DNA of 38,956 nucleotides from Endozoicomonas arenosclerae (GTDB taxonomy: Bacteria; Pseudomonadota; Gammaproteobacteria; Pseudomonadales; Endozoicomonadaceae). The translations under genes were made by a program, and so were the position numbers. The DNA is taken from NCBI RefSeq assembly GCF_001562015.1, contig NZ_LASA01000085.1, positions 1 to 38,956 of the forward strand, in the 5' to 3' direction. This document shows positions 1 through 8,327 of the stretch, piece by piece. Each line of letters opens with the position of its first letter. Positions within the stretch are counted from its first letter, which is position 1. Under the pieces are notes generated by a model. That model made no database searches. It saw only the letters and a program-made list of their open reading frames with translations, and was not told the DNA's origin.

Positions 1-157
1 AAATTTCATAACGCTCTGAGATAGCCAAGCATACCTCCTTCAACGTCTTGTCTACTTCATCGCTAAAGACCACTCTTCGATACTTTGCTGGACAGACCAA
101 GTGATACATAAGAACAGTGACATTGTGGGATTTGTGGATGAACCTACTTTTAGCCAT
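1..157 (-). CDS. tnpA: IS200/IS605 family transposase TnpA (Y1 HUH), N-terminal fragment at window edge
   Basis: The reverse strand reads from ATG at 157 to the window edge, giving about 52 residues. They begin MAKSRFIHKSHNVTVLMYHL and continue VCPAKYRRVVFSDEVD, then a segment ending CLAISERYEI. The YHLVxxxKYRRxVF core is characteristic of the N-terminal strand of IS200-like transposases (PF01797). In this family a single-stranded element is excised and inserted through a 5'-phosphotyrosine intermediate. The HUH motif and catalytic tyrosine would lie beyond the window, so activity cannot be judged. The start is the first ATG after the left-end hairpins. The gene is cut only by the window edge, not visibly by mutation. 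Confidence 0.85.
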   Translation of the reverse strand, partial: MAKSRFIHKSHNVTVLMYHLVCPAKYRRVVFSDEVDKTLKEVCLAISERYEI

Positions 158-178
158 CCACAAAATGTAGTCACAAGT

Positions 179-1042
179 TCATGCTGCGGCTAATGCCGCA
201 GAAACGCAGCAAGCTGCGGGGAATATGACCCGTAGAGATTCAAAGTAAGCCTGAATCGCATCGTTGCGGCGAGACGCCCATGGACCTTCACCATCATTAT
301 GGTTTTGTGCTCCTCCTTTCCAGGCATCATTAGCGGATTCATGATCATCCCAGATGCAGATAAAAGGATGCTGTCGATGAACTTCCTGAAGATCCGGGTC
401 GGTTCGATACTGGGCATACCTCTGACGGTAGTCCTGTAGTGCTGTAATTTCTTTGGCGGGTATGGGGTCTCGACCCAGATTACTGCCGGTTCCAAAACCA
501 CCGGGGCCGTATTCATAGATGTAGTCACCCAGGTGAAGGACGGCATCAAGCTCAGGCCTTTTGGCGATCTCCCTGTAAACATTGAAATAACCGGCGGGAT
601 AATTTGAGCAGGAGCAGAAGGCCAGACGCATTCGGTTAAGATGGCCTTCTGGCAAGGTTCGGGTACGTCCAGTGGGGGAGATTTTACCGTTGGCGTTGAA
701 GCGGTAGTAATAGGCTGTACCTGAAGCCAACTCATCAGCATCAACTTTGACGGTGTAATCGGTAACCGGGCCGGTCACTCCCTGACCTGATCGGACGACC
801 TGGTTCATTTGTGGATCAAGAGCGATCTCCCATGAATAAGGCACAGCGGCCTGTTGGAAGCCAGGGTCGGGATCCGGTGTAATCCTTGTCCAGAGAATAA
901 CTCGATCGGCCAGTGGGTCACCACTGGCAACACCGTGCTGAAAAGGTTGATGGGTACTCGCAAAGGTCTTTAGTAGAGGCAACGTTGCAATGCCATGGGC
1001 TGCGCCCTGAAAGAATCGCCTTCTTGTTATGGCCATGATCAT
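179..1042 (-). pseudogene. phoD: PhoD-like alkaline phosphatase, truncated by the IS200/IS605 element
   Basis: The reading frame encodes 287 residues with a twin-arginine export signal (ITRRRFFQGAA) followed by the N-terminal Ig-like and catalytic start of the PhoD family (PF16655/PF09423). Visible motifs are FQHGVASGDPLADRVILWTR, FCSCSNYPAGYF, LHLGDYIYEYG (metal-binding Asp) and IWDDHESANDAW. Family members are about 500 residues; here similarity stops near residue 268 (base ~239). The last ~19 residues are translated insertion-element DNA ending in an alanine-rich tail. The protein lacks the C-terminal half with the remaining metal ligands, so it should be inactive. GGA lies 8 bases before the second ATG (1036), which makes MAITRRR the likelier start. 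The 3' half is not in the window. Confidence 0.8.
184..218. repeat. Twin subterminal hairpins of the IS200/IS605 left end
   Basis: Two perfect inverted repeats sit next to each other. The first has a 7-bp stem (CTGCGGC / GCCGCAG) at 184-190 and 195-201 with loop TAAT. The second has a 6-bp stem (CGCAGC / GCTGCG) at 205-210 and 213-218 with a 2-base spacer. Their place just upstream of the transposase start fits the structured left end that Y1 transposases bind. Which of the two is the functional hairpin is not clear from sequence alone. Confidence 0.6.
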
Positions 1043-1206
1043 TCCGTTTGTCAGGTGTTTTTTAGAATTGTTTGATCAGGCTAGGAAAGGGATGTGTCAG
1101 TATGAAGACGCTTTGTTTACAGGAGTTTGAAGAGGAAAGCGGGGCTGCTGCTATAAATGGTGCTACTTTCAGGAGAGTCGATTTTTAATAAAGTGAATTT
1201 TCTTTC

Positions 1207-1488
1207 ATGAATAGATTGTTGATTGTTGTCCTTGCCACTCTGTTGCCGGCCATGGCTCAAGCCAGTGAAAAAGACAAACCGGTGACCAACGCTCAGGAAG
1301 CGATTCAATACGCCAAAGAGCATCGAAATAATGCCGGCAAAAAAGAGGTTTCCGGTGATAATTGGCTGGGTATTGCTAATTCTGCCGTCAAACTGCTGGG
1401 TATAACTGAGTCGAGTGAGCAGGAAGAACCTCAGAGAGTAAGAGAGGAACCGGACATCCTGGATCAGATTAATGAGTTCTTTAAATAA
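1207..1488 (+). CDS. Small exported hypothetical protein (93 aa)
   Basis: The product starts MNRLLIVVLATLLPAMAQA, a textbook Sec signal peptide with an AQA-type cleavage site after residue 19. About 74 mature residues follow, rich in charge (SEKDKP..., EQEEPQRVREEP). I recognise no family. The mature part is predicted soluble and would be periplasmic or secreted. The ribosome-binding site is weak (AAAGTGAA about 10 bases upstream). The gene lies between the divergent phoD remnant and clpB, and its stop is 16 bases before the clpB heat-shock promoter, so it is probably its own transcription unit. A 149-codon antisense frame overlaps it but has no signal peptide or family features, so I prefer this strand. 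No function is proposed. Confidence 0.6.
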   Translation: MNRLLIVVLATLLPAMAQASEKDKPVTNAQEAIQYAKEHRNNAGKKEVSGDNWLGIANSAVKLLGITESSEQEEPQRVREEPDILDQINEFFK

Positions 1489-1503
1489 GCTCCAAGCCTG
1501 AGT

Positions 1504-1531
1504 CTTGAAATGCACGATTCTGCCGCCATAT
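1504..1531 (+). promoter_or_regulatory. Sigma-32 (heat-shock) promoter of clpB
   Basis: CTTGAAA at 1504-1510, a 13-base spacer, then CGCCATAT at 1524-1531. This matches the enterobacterial RpoH consensus (CTTGAAA, N11-15, CCCCATnT) perfectly at -35 and at 7 of 8 positions at -10. It lies about 54 bases upstream of the clpB start codon. Heat-shock control of clpB is established in gammaproteobacteria; its use here is inferred from the match. Confidence 0.8.
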
Positions 1532-1584
1532 AAGTTATAGAAGCCGTCTACTACGGTAAGAAACAAAGCGCGGGAGAACTAGCT

Positions 1585-4155
1585 ATGCGAGCAGACCGAC
1601 TCACCAGTAAGCTGCAGTCCGCATTGTCAGATGCTCAGTCACTGGCTTTAGGTAAAGACCATAATCAGATTGAACCTGTCCATCTTTTGCTGTCCCTTCT
1701 GAATCAGCAAGGAGGTTCGGTCAAACCGCTCCTCAGTCAGGTTGGGTTTAATTTACAGCAACTGGCCGATGAGCTCGAAAAGCTGCTTGAGCAAGTGCCG
1801 GTCATTAATAATCCCACGGGTGATATTCAACCTTCTCAGGAAACCATTCGCTTGCTCAATCTGGCCGACAAGCAAGCCCAGAAGAGCGGTGACCAGTTTA
1901 TTTCCAGCGAAACCGTCCTGCTGGTGATGATGGAGGGGAGTTCAGCCCTTTCCCGAATACTGAATGCCCAGGGCGTCAGCAGGCAGGCTCTCGAAAATGC
2001 CATCAACAATCTGAGAGGTGGAGAGTCGGTTAATGATCCTAATGCAGAAGATAATCGTAATGCCCTGGCTACTTACACCATAGATCTTACAGAGTGTGCA
2101 GAGCTGGGTAAGCTGGACCCGGTTATTGGTCGTGATGATGAAATTCGTCGTATTGTTCAGGTTCTGCAGCGTCGTACCAAAAACAACCCGGTGATTATTG
2201 GTGAGCCAGGCGTTGGTAAAACAGCGATTGTTGAAGGGCTTGCTCAGCGTATCGTCAATGGTGAAGTGCCTGATGGTATTAAAGGAAAAAGACTTCTGTC
2301 GCTTGATATGGGGGCATTGATTGCCGGTGCCAAGTTCAGGGGCGAATTTGAAGAGCGTCTCAAGTCAGTACTGAATGAGCTGTCCAAGCAGGAAGGTCAG
2401 ATCATTCTGTTTATCGATGAGCTTCATACCATGGTTGGGGCTGGTAAAGCAGAAGGTGCCATGGATGCCGGCAATATGCTGAAACCTGCATTGGCCCGTG
2501 GCGAGCTGCATTGTGTGGGCGCGACAACACTGGATGAGTACCGTCAGTACATTGAGAAAGATGCGGCGCTAGAGCGTCGCTTCCAGAAAGTGCTGGTGGA
2601 TGAGCCCACAGAAGAGGACACCATTGCCATTCTGCGTGGTTTGAAAGAGCGCTATGAAGCCCACCATGGTGTCGATATCACAGACCCTGCCATTGTGGCA
2701 GCCGTCAAACTTTCCCAGCGTTATATTACTGACAGACAACTGCCCGATAAAGCCATAGACCTGATTGACGAATCAGCGAGTCGTATCCGAATGGAGATGG
2801 ATTCCAAGCCGGAAGAGATGGATCGTCTGGAGCGTCGTCTGATTCAGCTGAAAATAGAACGGGAAGCCTTGAAGAAAGAAGACGACAAGGCTTCAAAAGA
2901 AAGACTGGCCCTGCTGGATGAAGAAGTGGACAGTCTGGAAAGAGAATATTCCGACCTTGAAGATATCTGGAAAGCCGAGAAAGTCGTACTTCAGGGTTCC
3001 CAGAAGTTGAGGGAAGAGCGTGAAAAGCTGTTAATTGCCCTGGAAGCGGCTCAACGCTCCGGCGATCTGGCAAAAATGTCAGAAATTCAGTATGGCCAAC
3101 TGCCGGAGCTGGAGAAAAAGCTGGCTGAGGCTGATGCTGCAGAGTCTGGTGGTGAAACCAAACTGCTCCGCAACAGGGTAACGGATGAAGAAATTGCCGA
3201 AGTTGTCTCTCGCTGGACCGGTATTCCTGTATCCAAAATGCTGGAAGGTGAGCGTGAAAAACTCCTGAAGATGGAAGACGCTCTTCATGCTCGCGTGATT
3301 GGTCAGGATGAAGCGGTTGTTGCAGTTTCCAATGCGGTGCGTCGTTCAAGAGCAGGACTTGCTGATCCCAACAGGCCGAATGGTTCCTTTATGTTCCTTG
3401 GCCCAACCGGTGTGGGTAAAACGGAACTCTGTAAAGCCCTGGCAGAATTTCTCTTTGATACTGAAGACGCTATCGTTCGAATTGATATGTCGGAGTTTAT
3501 GGAGAAGCACTCCGTAGCCAGATTGTTGGGTGCACCTCCTGGATATGTAGGTTATGAAGAGGGCGGTTATCTGACGGAAGCCGTTCGTCGTAAACCTTAC
3601 TCGGTTGTACTCATGGACGAGGTAGAGAAAGCCCATCCGGATGTCTTTAATATTCTGCTTCAGGTATTGGAAGATGGACGTTTAACAGACGGCCAGGGAA
3701 GAACGGTAGACTTTAAGAATACCGTAATTGTCATGACTTCCAACCTCGGTTCTGATGTGATTCAGACCATGCAGGGGGAAGACTTTGAAGCAATGAAATC
3801 AACCCTTATGGATGTAGTGGGAGCTCACTTCAGACCCGAGTTTGTCAACCGGGTTGATGAGCTGGTGGTCTTCCATCCATTGACTGAGAAACAGATTGAA
3901 GGCATTGCCAGTATCCAGCTCAGCCGTCTGAACAAGCGATTGGCAGAGAACAGTTTGTCTCTGGAAGTCTCTGATGAGGCGATGAAGAAGCTGGCAGAAG
4001 TTGGCTTTGACCCTGTCTACGGGGCCCGTCCACTGAAGCGTGCCATCCAGCGCAGTATTGAGAATCCTTTGGCGGAAGCCATACTCTCCGGTAAGTACTC
4101 ACCGGGAGATGTGATCAAGACAACACTGAAAGGTGACGAGATTACCTTTGAGTGA
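1585..4155 (+). CDS. clpB: ATP-dependent chaperone/disaggregase ClpB
   Basis: This is a cytosolic hexameric AAA+ machine that, with DnaK/DnaJ/GrpE, threads and reactivates aggregated proteins after heat stress. At 856 residues it matches the usual ~857. The order is the Clp N-terminal repeat domain (about 1-145), the first ATPase with Walker A GEPGVGKT at 206-213 and Walker B LFIDELH, the middle coiled-coil domain (about 400-525, charged Glu/Lys/Arg heptads), the second ATPase with Walker A GPTGVGKT at 606-613 and [11 protein letters not shown], and the C-terminal D2-small domain. The start ATG has GGGAGA 7 bases upstream, and the N-terminus ([18 protein letters not shown]) matches the family. 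It is monocistronic between its own sigma-32 promoter and an intrinsic terminator. No residue looks damaged. Confidence 0.98.
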   Translation: MRADRLTSKLQSALSDAQSLALGKDHNQIEPVHLLLSLLNQQGGSVKPLLSQVGFNLQQLADELEKLLEQVPVINNPTGDIQPSQETIRLLNLADKQAQKSGDQFISSETVLLVMMEGSSALSRILNAQGVSRQALENAINNLRGGESVNDPNAEDNRNALATYTIDLTECAELGKLDPVIGRDDEIRRIVQVLQRRTKNNPVIIGEPGVGKTAIVEGLAQRIVNGEVPDGIKGKRLLSLDMGALIAGAKFRGEFEERLKSVLNELSKQEGQIILFIDELHTMVGAGKAEGAMDAGNMLKPALARGELHCVGATTLDEYRQYIEKDAALERRFQKVLVDEPTEEDTIAILRGLKERYEAHHGVDITDPAIVAAVKLSQRYITDRQLPDKAIDLIDESASRIRMEMDSKPEEMDRLERRLIQLKIEREALKKEDDKASKERLALLDEEVDSLEREYSDLEDIWKAEKVVLQGSQKLREEREKLLIALEAAQRSGDLAKMSEIQYGQLPELEKKLAEADAAESGGETKLLRNRVTDEEIAEVVSRWTGIPVSKMLEGEREKLLKMEDALHARVIGQDEAVVAVSNAVRRSRAGLADPNRPNGSFMFLGPTGVGKTELCKALAEFLFDTEDAIVRIDMSEFMEKHSVARLLGAPPGYVGYEEGGYLTEAVRRKPYSVVLMDEVEKAHPDVFNILLQVLEDGRLTDGQGRTVDFKNTVIVMTSNLGSDVIQTMQGEDFEAMKSTLMDVVGAHFRPEFVNRVDELVVFHPLTEKQIEGIASIQLSRLNKRLAENSLSLEVSDEAMKKLAEVGFDPVYGARPLKRAIQRSIENPLAEAILSGKYSPGDVIKTTLKGDEITFE

Positions 4156-4169
4156 TTCTCTATCCTGAC

Positions 4170-4199
4170 GAAGCCGCTATCCAGCGGCTTCTTTCTTTC
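4170..4199 (+). terminator. Intrinsic terminator of clpB
   Basis: A perfect 8-bp stem (GAAGCCGC 4170-4177, GCGGCTTC 4184-4191) with loop TATCCA is followed by TTTCTTTC. It starts 14 bases after the clpB stop codon. Confidence 0.85.
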
Positions 4200-4392
4200 T
4201 GATCAATCGTCAGGGTCTATCCGACAGGCTCCTGGAGAAAAGTTAACTCATTATCTTTCGACTTTCGCCTATTGCCAGAAATTCAAACTAACGTGCATAA
4301 TCCCAGGGGCTAACCCACTGTTTTATCTGTTCATTATCTTGTCATCTAAGCGCGTCAGGATGCAGATAAACACACTCTCCTATGAGGTATGC

Positions 4393-5196
4393 ATGTATCC
4401 AGTCGTTGTCTCAGACCTTGATGGTACTCTTCTCAATGATCAGCATGAGCTGGCTCCCCGCACCAAAGATGTAATTCGTCGTTTAAGCAGTCAGGGCATC
4501 CGTTTTGTCTTTGCAACGGGCAGGCACTACCTCGATGTTGAAGAGATGAGAGCGCAGCTGGACATCGACATGTACACCATCACCTCCAATGGTGCACGAG
4601 CTCATAATCCTCAGGGTGAAATGATAGTCAGCCATGACCTGAATCCTGAGTATATCCAGCAGTTGATCAGCCTGGGTCGTAAGTACAGCGATACTGTATT
4701 CCTCAGTGTTTACAGCGAAGACAATTGGTTCGTAGAACAACACCATGAAGACCTGCTGAAATTCCATAAAGACACGGGTTTCAGCTACACCATGCAGAAC
4801 CTGGATACGATTCCTGTTGATAAGATTATCAAGGTTTTCTTCATCGCCAAGGAGCATGAAGAACTGCTCGATCTGGAAAAAGATATCCATGACGCTTTTG
4901 GTGATTCTGTAAACATGGCCTTCTCACTGGATACCTGCCTTGAAATTATGGCGCCAGCTGTGAGTAAAGGTGCGGCCCTGGAAGAAGTGATGAAGCTGAA
5001 AGGCCTGGAACTCAAAGACGCAGTCGCCTTTGGTGACGGTATGAACGATGTTGAGATGCTTGAAGTAGTGGGCAAAGGTCTGGTAATGGGAAATGCCACT
5101 GAGCGTCTGAAAGCAAGATTACCTGATCATGAAGTGATCGGTGAGTGTAATGATGATGCTGTGGCTAATTTCCTGGATCAGCAGTATCCGCATTGA
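4393..5196 (+). CDS. yigL: HAD-superfamily Cof-type phosphatase, YigL-like
   Basis: A soluble Mg-dependent phosphatase of HAD subclass IIB. In E. coli, YigL dephosphorylates pyridoxal phosphate and sugar phosphates. From ATG 4393 the product has 267 residues, against 266 for E. coli YigL, and starts MYPVVVSDLDGTLLND, whose first aspartate in DLDGT is the catalytic nucleophile. Other marks are FVFATGRH (motif II region), TSNGAR, LEIMAPAVSKGAAL (motif III lysine) and AFGDGMNDVEML (motif IV). An upstream in-frame TTG at 4339 would add 18 residues, but ATG 4393 has GAGG just upstream and aligns with the YigL N-terminus. The gene stands alone after the clpB terminator and is convergent with the unknown minus-strand pair. 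Substrate specificity is inferred from similarity to YigL only. Confidence 0.88.
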   Translation: MYPVVVSDLDGTLLNDQHELAPRTKDVIRRLSSQGIRFVFATGRHYLDVEEMRAQLDIDMYTITSNGARAHNPQGEMIVSHDLNPEYIQQLISLGRKYSDTVFLSVYSEDNWFVEQHHEDLLKFHKDTGFSYTMQNLDTIPVDKIIKVFFIAKEHEELLDLEKDIHDAFGDSVNMAFSLDTCLEIMAPAVSKGAALEEVMKLKGLELKDAVAFGDGMNDVEMLEVVGKGLVMGNATERLKARLPDHEVIGECNDDAVANFLDQQYPH

Positions 5197-5205
5197 ATTT
5201 GATAT

Positions 5206-5243
5206 CAATTCTACCTGCTCTGTTAAGGCTGCAGGTAGAATTG
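5206..5243. repeat. 13-bp perfect inverted repeat after yigL
   Basis: CAATTCTACCTGC (5206-5218) pairs perfectly with GCAGGTAGAATTG (5231-5243) around a 12-base loop, 10 bases after the yigL stop and ahead of the convergent unknown gene. There is no T-run on either side, so it is not a canonical intrinsic terminator. It may act as a 3'-end stabilising hairpin or a factor-assisted terminator. Confidence 0.6.
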
Positions 5244-5316
5244 AGCAGTGGCTAAATCAAACCTGACTTTATCTGCAGACGACATTTTACTGATAAAGCC
5301 AGACTTTTATGCTTAT

Positions 5317-6510
5317 TTAAGCGCCCTGCCAGCCTTGATTGCCTTTACCAAAAGTGTTTCCACCAAAATTTGCCAAGGCTCTTCCATAACCGCTCAGAGT
5401 AGGGTAAATCTTATTTTTTACGACTAGGACTCCTGCAACAGCGAGACCCGCTTGGTTTATCATTGGTAGAGTTGCTGCCTGTTCGGCTATTTTAACCAGT
5501 GAGCCTATACCCGTTGTTTTCAGAGCAGCAGTTCCAAGACTCCCGGCTACAAAGGCCGTTGGGTAAATTTTTTCACATGAAATTTTGAAGTTCTTGCGAA
5601 TATCCGGGTTTTTCATGTCGTAGTCATTGTACTGGAGACCATGAAATGTCATACCAGTATTTTCAACTAAACGTTTAAGGTTGTCTTTTTTGGTGTCCTT
5701 CCCGCCCCGTGGTGCTGAGAAATAGATGCGGTGCTTAACAGTAGCAATTTTTGATTGGTAATCTGCTTCAGTACTGATCCCCGATTTCTGGATATCGGTA
5801 TGACTTTTATGCAGGCTCTCCAGCGCTTTGGCAAAGGTCTTTACTCCCTCGCCTTGAACCAGCCAGCTAACACCGTTCATATATTTCTGGGACTGTTGAA
5901 TAATAGAAGCCAGAGACTCTACGTTAGCCTGTTTCCCAAAGTCTTCACGCTGCCAGAACAGATTATAGGCATTGCCTCCTCTGGCCACTTCTTCGGGGCG
6001 GAGTCCATAGGCACCCTGGATATGTTCGACTATCATGCTGCTGGCATCCGCTAAATCATCGTACTTGCCACTGACGACCATATAAGATTCATGATGGATT
6101 TTCTTTGTGAAGTCTGGAGCGTTGTTTTCTCTAGGAATTGGAACCCATTCCTCTCGGTTTAAGTCATATCTGACTGTGTGCAAGCCTGACGTGGGAGAGG
6201 GGGATGGTGTAGGCTCAATATCAATGTACTCAATTAAAACACTGTTAGTGCCTTTTATCCGATAACTGAGTTTGGCGCCCTTCAAATCCATGGAATACAA
6301 GCGACCATTTCCCCGTACATCCTGTCCGGAGCCTTTGGCGACAGCCTGCAGGTTATAGATTGCCCTTAATAGTGAGGTGAAATAAAAATTACCTACATGT
6401 TTTTGTTGGATCTTTTCCCATTCAGAGTAGTGCTCATTTTTGACAAATATCTTTCGTCCTGAGCTCTCATTGGGATAGAGACGCTGATAGCCTGGATATT
6501 CCTGAGTCAT
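5317..6510 (-). CDS. Hypothetical protein (397 aa) with C-terminal hydrophobic Gly/Ala-rich region
   Basis: I do not recognise this family. The N-terminal ~100 residues are mixed alpha/beta (GNFYFTSLLRAIYNL; LYSMDLKGAKLSYRIKGT). A proline-rich linker (EPTPSPSPTS) follows, then a predicted helical middle (VEHIQGAYGLRPEEVARGGN, a SLASIIQQSQKYMNG helix). Near residues 325-385 there are two hydrophobic, glycine/alanine-rich stretches (TAFVAGSLGTAALKTTGIGS; MINQAGLAVAGVLVV), and the protein ends in a small-residue tail (ANFGGNTFGKGNQGWQGA). There is no signal peptide. GGGAAG lies about 9 bases upstream of the ATG. It follows its upstream partner (6550-7452) by 39 bases, so the two are probably co-transcribed. 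A contact-dependent or type VI effector with its partner protein is possible on layout, but this is only inference. Confidence 0.75.
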   Translation of the reverse strand: MTQEYPGYQRLYPNESSGRKIFVKNEHYSEWEKIQQKHVGNFYFTSLLRAIYNLQAVAKGSGQDVRGNGRLYSMDLKGAKLSYRIKGTNSVLIEYIDIEPTPSPSPTSGLHTVRYDLNREEWVPIPRENNAPDFTKKIHHESYMVVSGKYDDLADASSMIVEHIQGAYGLRPEEVARGGNAYNLFWQREDFGKQANVESLASIIQQSQKYMNGVSWLVQGEGVKTFAKALESLHKSHTDIQKSGISTEADYQSKIATVKHRIYFSAPRGGKDTKKDNLKRLVENTGMTFHGLQYNDYDMKNPDIRKNFKISCEKIYPTAFVAGSLGTAALKTTGIGSLVKIAEQAATLPMINQAGLAVAGVLVVKNKIYPTLSGYGRALANFGGNTFGKGNQGWQGA

Positions 6511-6549
6511 TGTTGTACTTCCCTATGTACTATTTTTTTGAGCTGTTGT

Positions 6550-7452
6550 TTATAAAGTAGGGGCTGGTGTCCCTGGTTGGGTTATCACGAATTCAGGTTC
6601 TCCTGCTCCAGAGTCACCCTCTCTCCATTCAGGAAACACCCAGGGCATGGGTTCAAGTGTTTCCGAGATACTGCTGTCAGGCATTATTGTGCGAAGGTGC
6701 TGGATTTGTTGTAGATGTTCCTGGGTATAGTCCAGTTGAATGCTGTCAATAACCTGTTCTCGAATCTTGTGCATATGCTTCAGACTCAGGCTGACGGGTG
6801 TATAGCCGGAATAGGTAAAGTAGAGTCGCAGGTTGTATTCTCTGGCAAGGGGAATAATCAGGGTGCTTTTGATGTGAGCAAACTCCTGAGTGGTTTCCGG
6901 GTCACCCTTCATACTGTTGTGGGTTTCATACAGTACCCAGGGTGCGAGAGGGTTATGTATCACCCGCCAGTTCACCGGGACTTTGGGCTGGTGTAAGTCA
7001 ATACGACGCACGGCTTGGAAGTAGGCTGAGCGAAGGACTATTTTTTCAAGGTCGGAGGGGGTGAAAAAGCTCATGGACTCCGGCAGGGTATAGTTATGAC
7101 AAAGCATCAAAACCAGACGGGTAGAACCCAGTGGCCGCCCTCGCCAGATGGGCCCCATAAACTCCCAACGTCGGTTAATGAGTCCTTGAAAAGCATAGCC
7201 TTCTGATCGCCAGCCCATGCCAGCCTCTTCCTCGTCCTTATTTGTCAGGTAGTTGTCCGGTGAATAGATATTGACCCGCTCTGGCGGTTTTTTCTCACCA
7301 CCCGTTGTATTTCCCCCAAACCCATAGGAGTTATGGTGAGGAGGTAATTCCATAGTAAGAATATTACCAGATAGGTCTATCCGGATTTTTTCCCAAGAGT
7401 CACCGTTTACAAGGTAGGGCTGCTTACGGGAAGCGAAGAGGCGTTTTAACAT
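6550..7452 (-). CDS. Hypothetical protein (300 aa), first gene of a two-gene operon
   Basis: No family is recognised. It is soluble, with no signal peptide or membrane segment. The first ~70 residues look poorly ordered (GNTTGGEKKPPERVNIYSPD). A denser domain follows with several Trp/Tyr-rich strands (RRWEFMGPIWRGRPLGSTRL; PVNWRVIHNPLAPWVLYETH), then IIPLAREYNLRLYFTYSGY and a helix KHMHKIREQVIDSIQLD. The pattern of PL-x-hydrophobic strand followed by an 'I..SI.L' helix is reminiscent of immunity or adaptor-type proteins in secretion-effector islands, but I cannot assign it. The tail is Pro/Thr-rich. AGGA lies 11 bases before the ATG. Only 39 bases separate it from the downstream 397-residue gene, suggesting the two proteins act together. 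Confidence 0.75.
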   Translation of the reverse strand: MLKRLFASRKQPYLVNGDSWEKIRIDLSGNILTMELPPHHNSYGFGGNTTGGEKKPPERVNIYSPDNYLTNKDEEEAGMGWRSEGYAFQGLINRRWEFMGPIWRGRPLGSTRLVLMLCHNYTLPESMSFFTPSDLEKIVLRSAYFQAVRRIDLHQPKVPVNWRVIHNPLAPWVLYETHNSMKGDPETTQEFAHIKSTLIIPLAREYNLRLYFTYSGYTPVSLSLKHMHKIREQVIDSIQLDYTQEHLQQIQHLRTIMPDSSISETLEPMPWVFPEWREGDSGAGEPEFVITQPGTPAPTL

Positions 7453-7632
7453 CTGAAACCATCCTGTATAGCCGGCGGTTGTCCATTTTTATTGCCGGTA
7501 ATGCTTAGGACGCATCTTATTGAAAAGTTTTTTAGGATGCAATGTCTGGGAAGGGTAGGTGGGAGAAGGTGTTGCCTGAGTCACAGATCATTGCTATCAG
7601 GCAAGTGTCGCTTTATCCATGGGTGGATGTTA

Positions 7633-8253
7633 TTACAACCACCCACCCAAATCCTTCCAGCGATTGACGATTGAGCAAAACAGTTCTGCTGTTTTCTCAG
7701 TGTCATAACGTGCTGAGTGTGCTTCACCCTTGTCGAAAGAGATATCAGCCGCTTCACAGGCTCTTGCCAGAACGGTTTGGCCGTAAGCTAAGCCGGACAG
7801 GGTTGCAGTATCAAAGCAGGAGAACGGATGGAACGGGTTGCGTTTGATGTCGCAACGTTCTGCAGCCGCCATAACAAAACCCAGATCAAAAGAAGCATTG
7901 TGACCGACCAGTACGGCACGGTTACAGCCCTGCTTTTTGACTTCCTTGCGAACGGTTTTGAAAATACCGTTCAGGGCCTGTTCTTCTTCCGTAGCGATAC
8001 GCAGTGGGTGAAAAGGATCAACACCGATGAACTCGATGGCAGCCGGTTCTATGTTGGCACCTTCAAAAGGTTTGACATGGAAAGACTGTGGCTTACCAGG
8101 GTGCACATAGCCGCTTTCATCCATTTCAATGACCACGGCTGCAATTTCCAGCAGTGCGTCAGTGGCAGAATTGAAACCTCCGGTTTCCACATCCACTACA
8201 ACGGGTAAAAAACCACGAAAGCGGTTGGCCATCAGGTGGCTATCATCGACCAC
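7633..8253 (-). CDS. rnt: Ribonuclease T
   Basis: A DEDDh 3'-5' exoribonuclease that trims tRNA 3' ends (CCA turnover) and matures 5S/23S rRNA in the cytosol as a homodimer. The 206 residues align along the whole length of E. coli RNase T. The four acidic ligands and the general base are visible: D21 and E23 in [11 protein letters not shown]123 in GHNASFD, H179 and D184 in [10 protein letters not shown]. The family-specific [14 protein letters not shown] and C-terminal NRWKDLGGW are also present. The start is GTG at 8253, with a strong AAGGAG 5 bases upstream. It follows pyrC by 74 bases on the same strand, so the two are probably co-transcribed. The region 7453-7632 downstream holds only a weak 8-bp inverted repeat (7572-7604) and no clear terminator. 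Confidence 0.95.
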   Translation of the reverse strand: MVDDSHLMANRFRGFLPVVVDVETGGFNSATDALLEIAAVVIEMDESGYVHPGKPQSFHVKPFEGANIEPAAIEFIGVDPFHPLRIATEEEQALNGIFKTVRKEVKKQGCNRAVLVGHNASFDLGFVMAAAERCDIKRNPFHPFSCFDTATLSGLAYGQTVLARACEAADISFDKGEAHSARYDTEKTAELFCSIVNRWKDLGGWL

Positions 8254-8327
8254 GGAATCTCCTTAATTCATTCAGAGTGTTGGGAAAGTCTGGGATTCCA
8301 GAGCACCAGACTTTCCTGTAAAAAGTG

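Larger units (their letters stand above)
1..238 (-). mobile_element. IS200/IS605-family element, left-end part
   Basis: The left edge holds the 5' end of an IS200/IS605 transposase gene read leftwards, plus about 80 bases of its upstream region. That region contains two adjacent perfect hairpins at 184-201 and 205-218, as expected for the subterminal structures this family's single-strand transposase recognises. PhoD coding sequence runs up to about 239, so the element boundary is placed near 238. This is inferred from where the phosphatase similarity stops; the exact cleavage site was not determined. The other end lies outside the window. Confidence 0.65.

Noticed and set aside
1117-1566. 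Antisense 149-codon frame opposite the small exported protein gene
   Set aside because: It has no family features or ribosome site, and overlaps the clpB promoter and a plus-strand gene with a clear signal peptide.
7572-7604. 8-bp inverted repeat downstream of rnt as a terminator
   Set aside because: Long 17-base loop and no T-run on the minus strand; too weak to list as a terminator.
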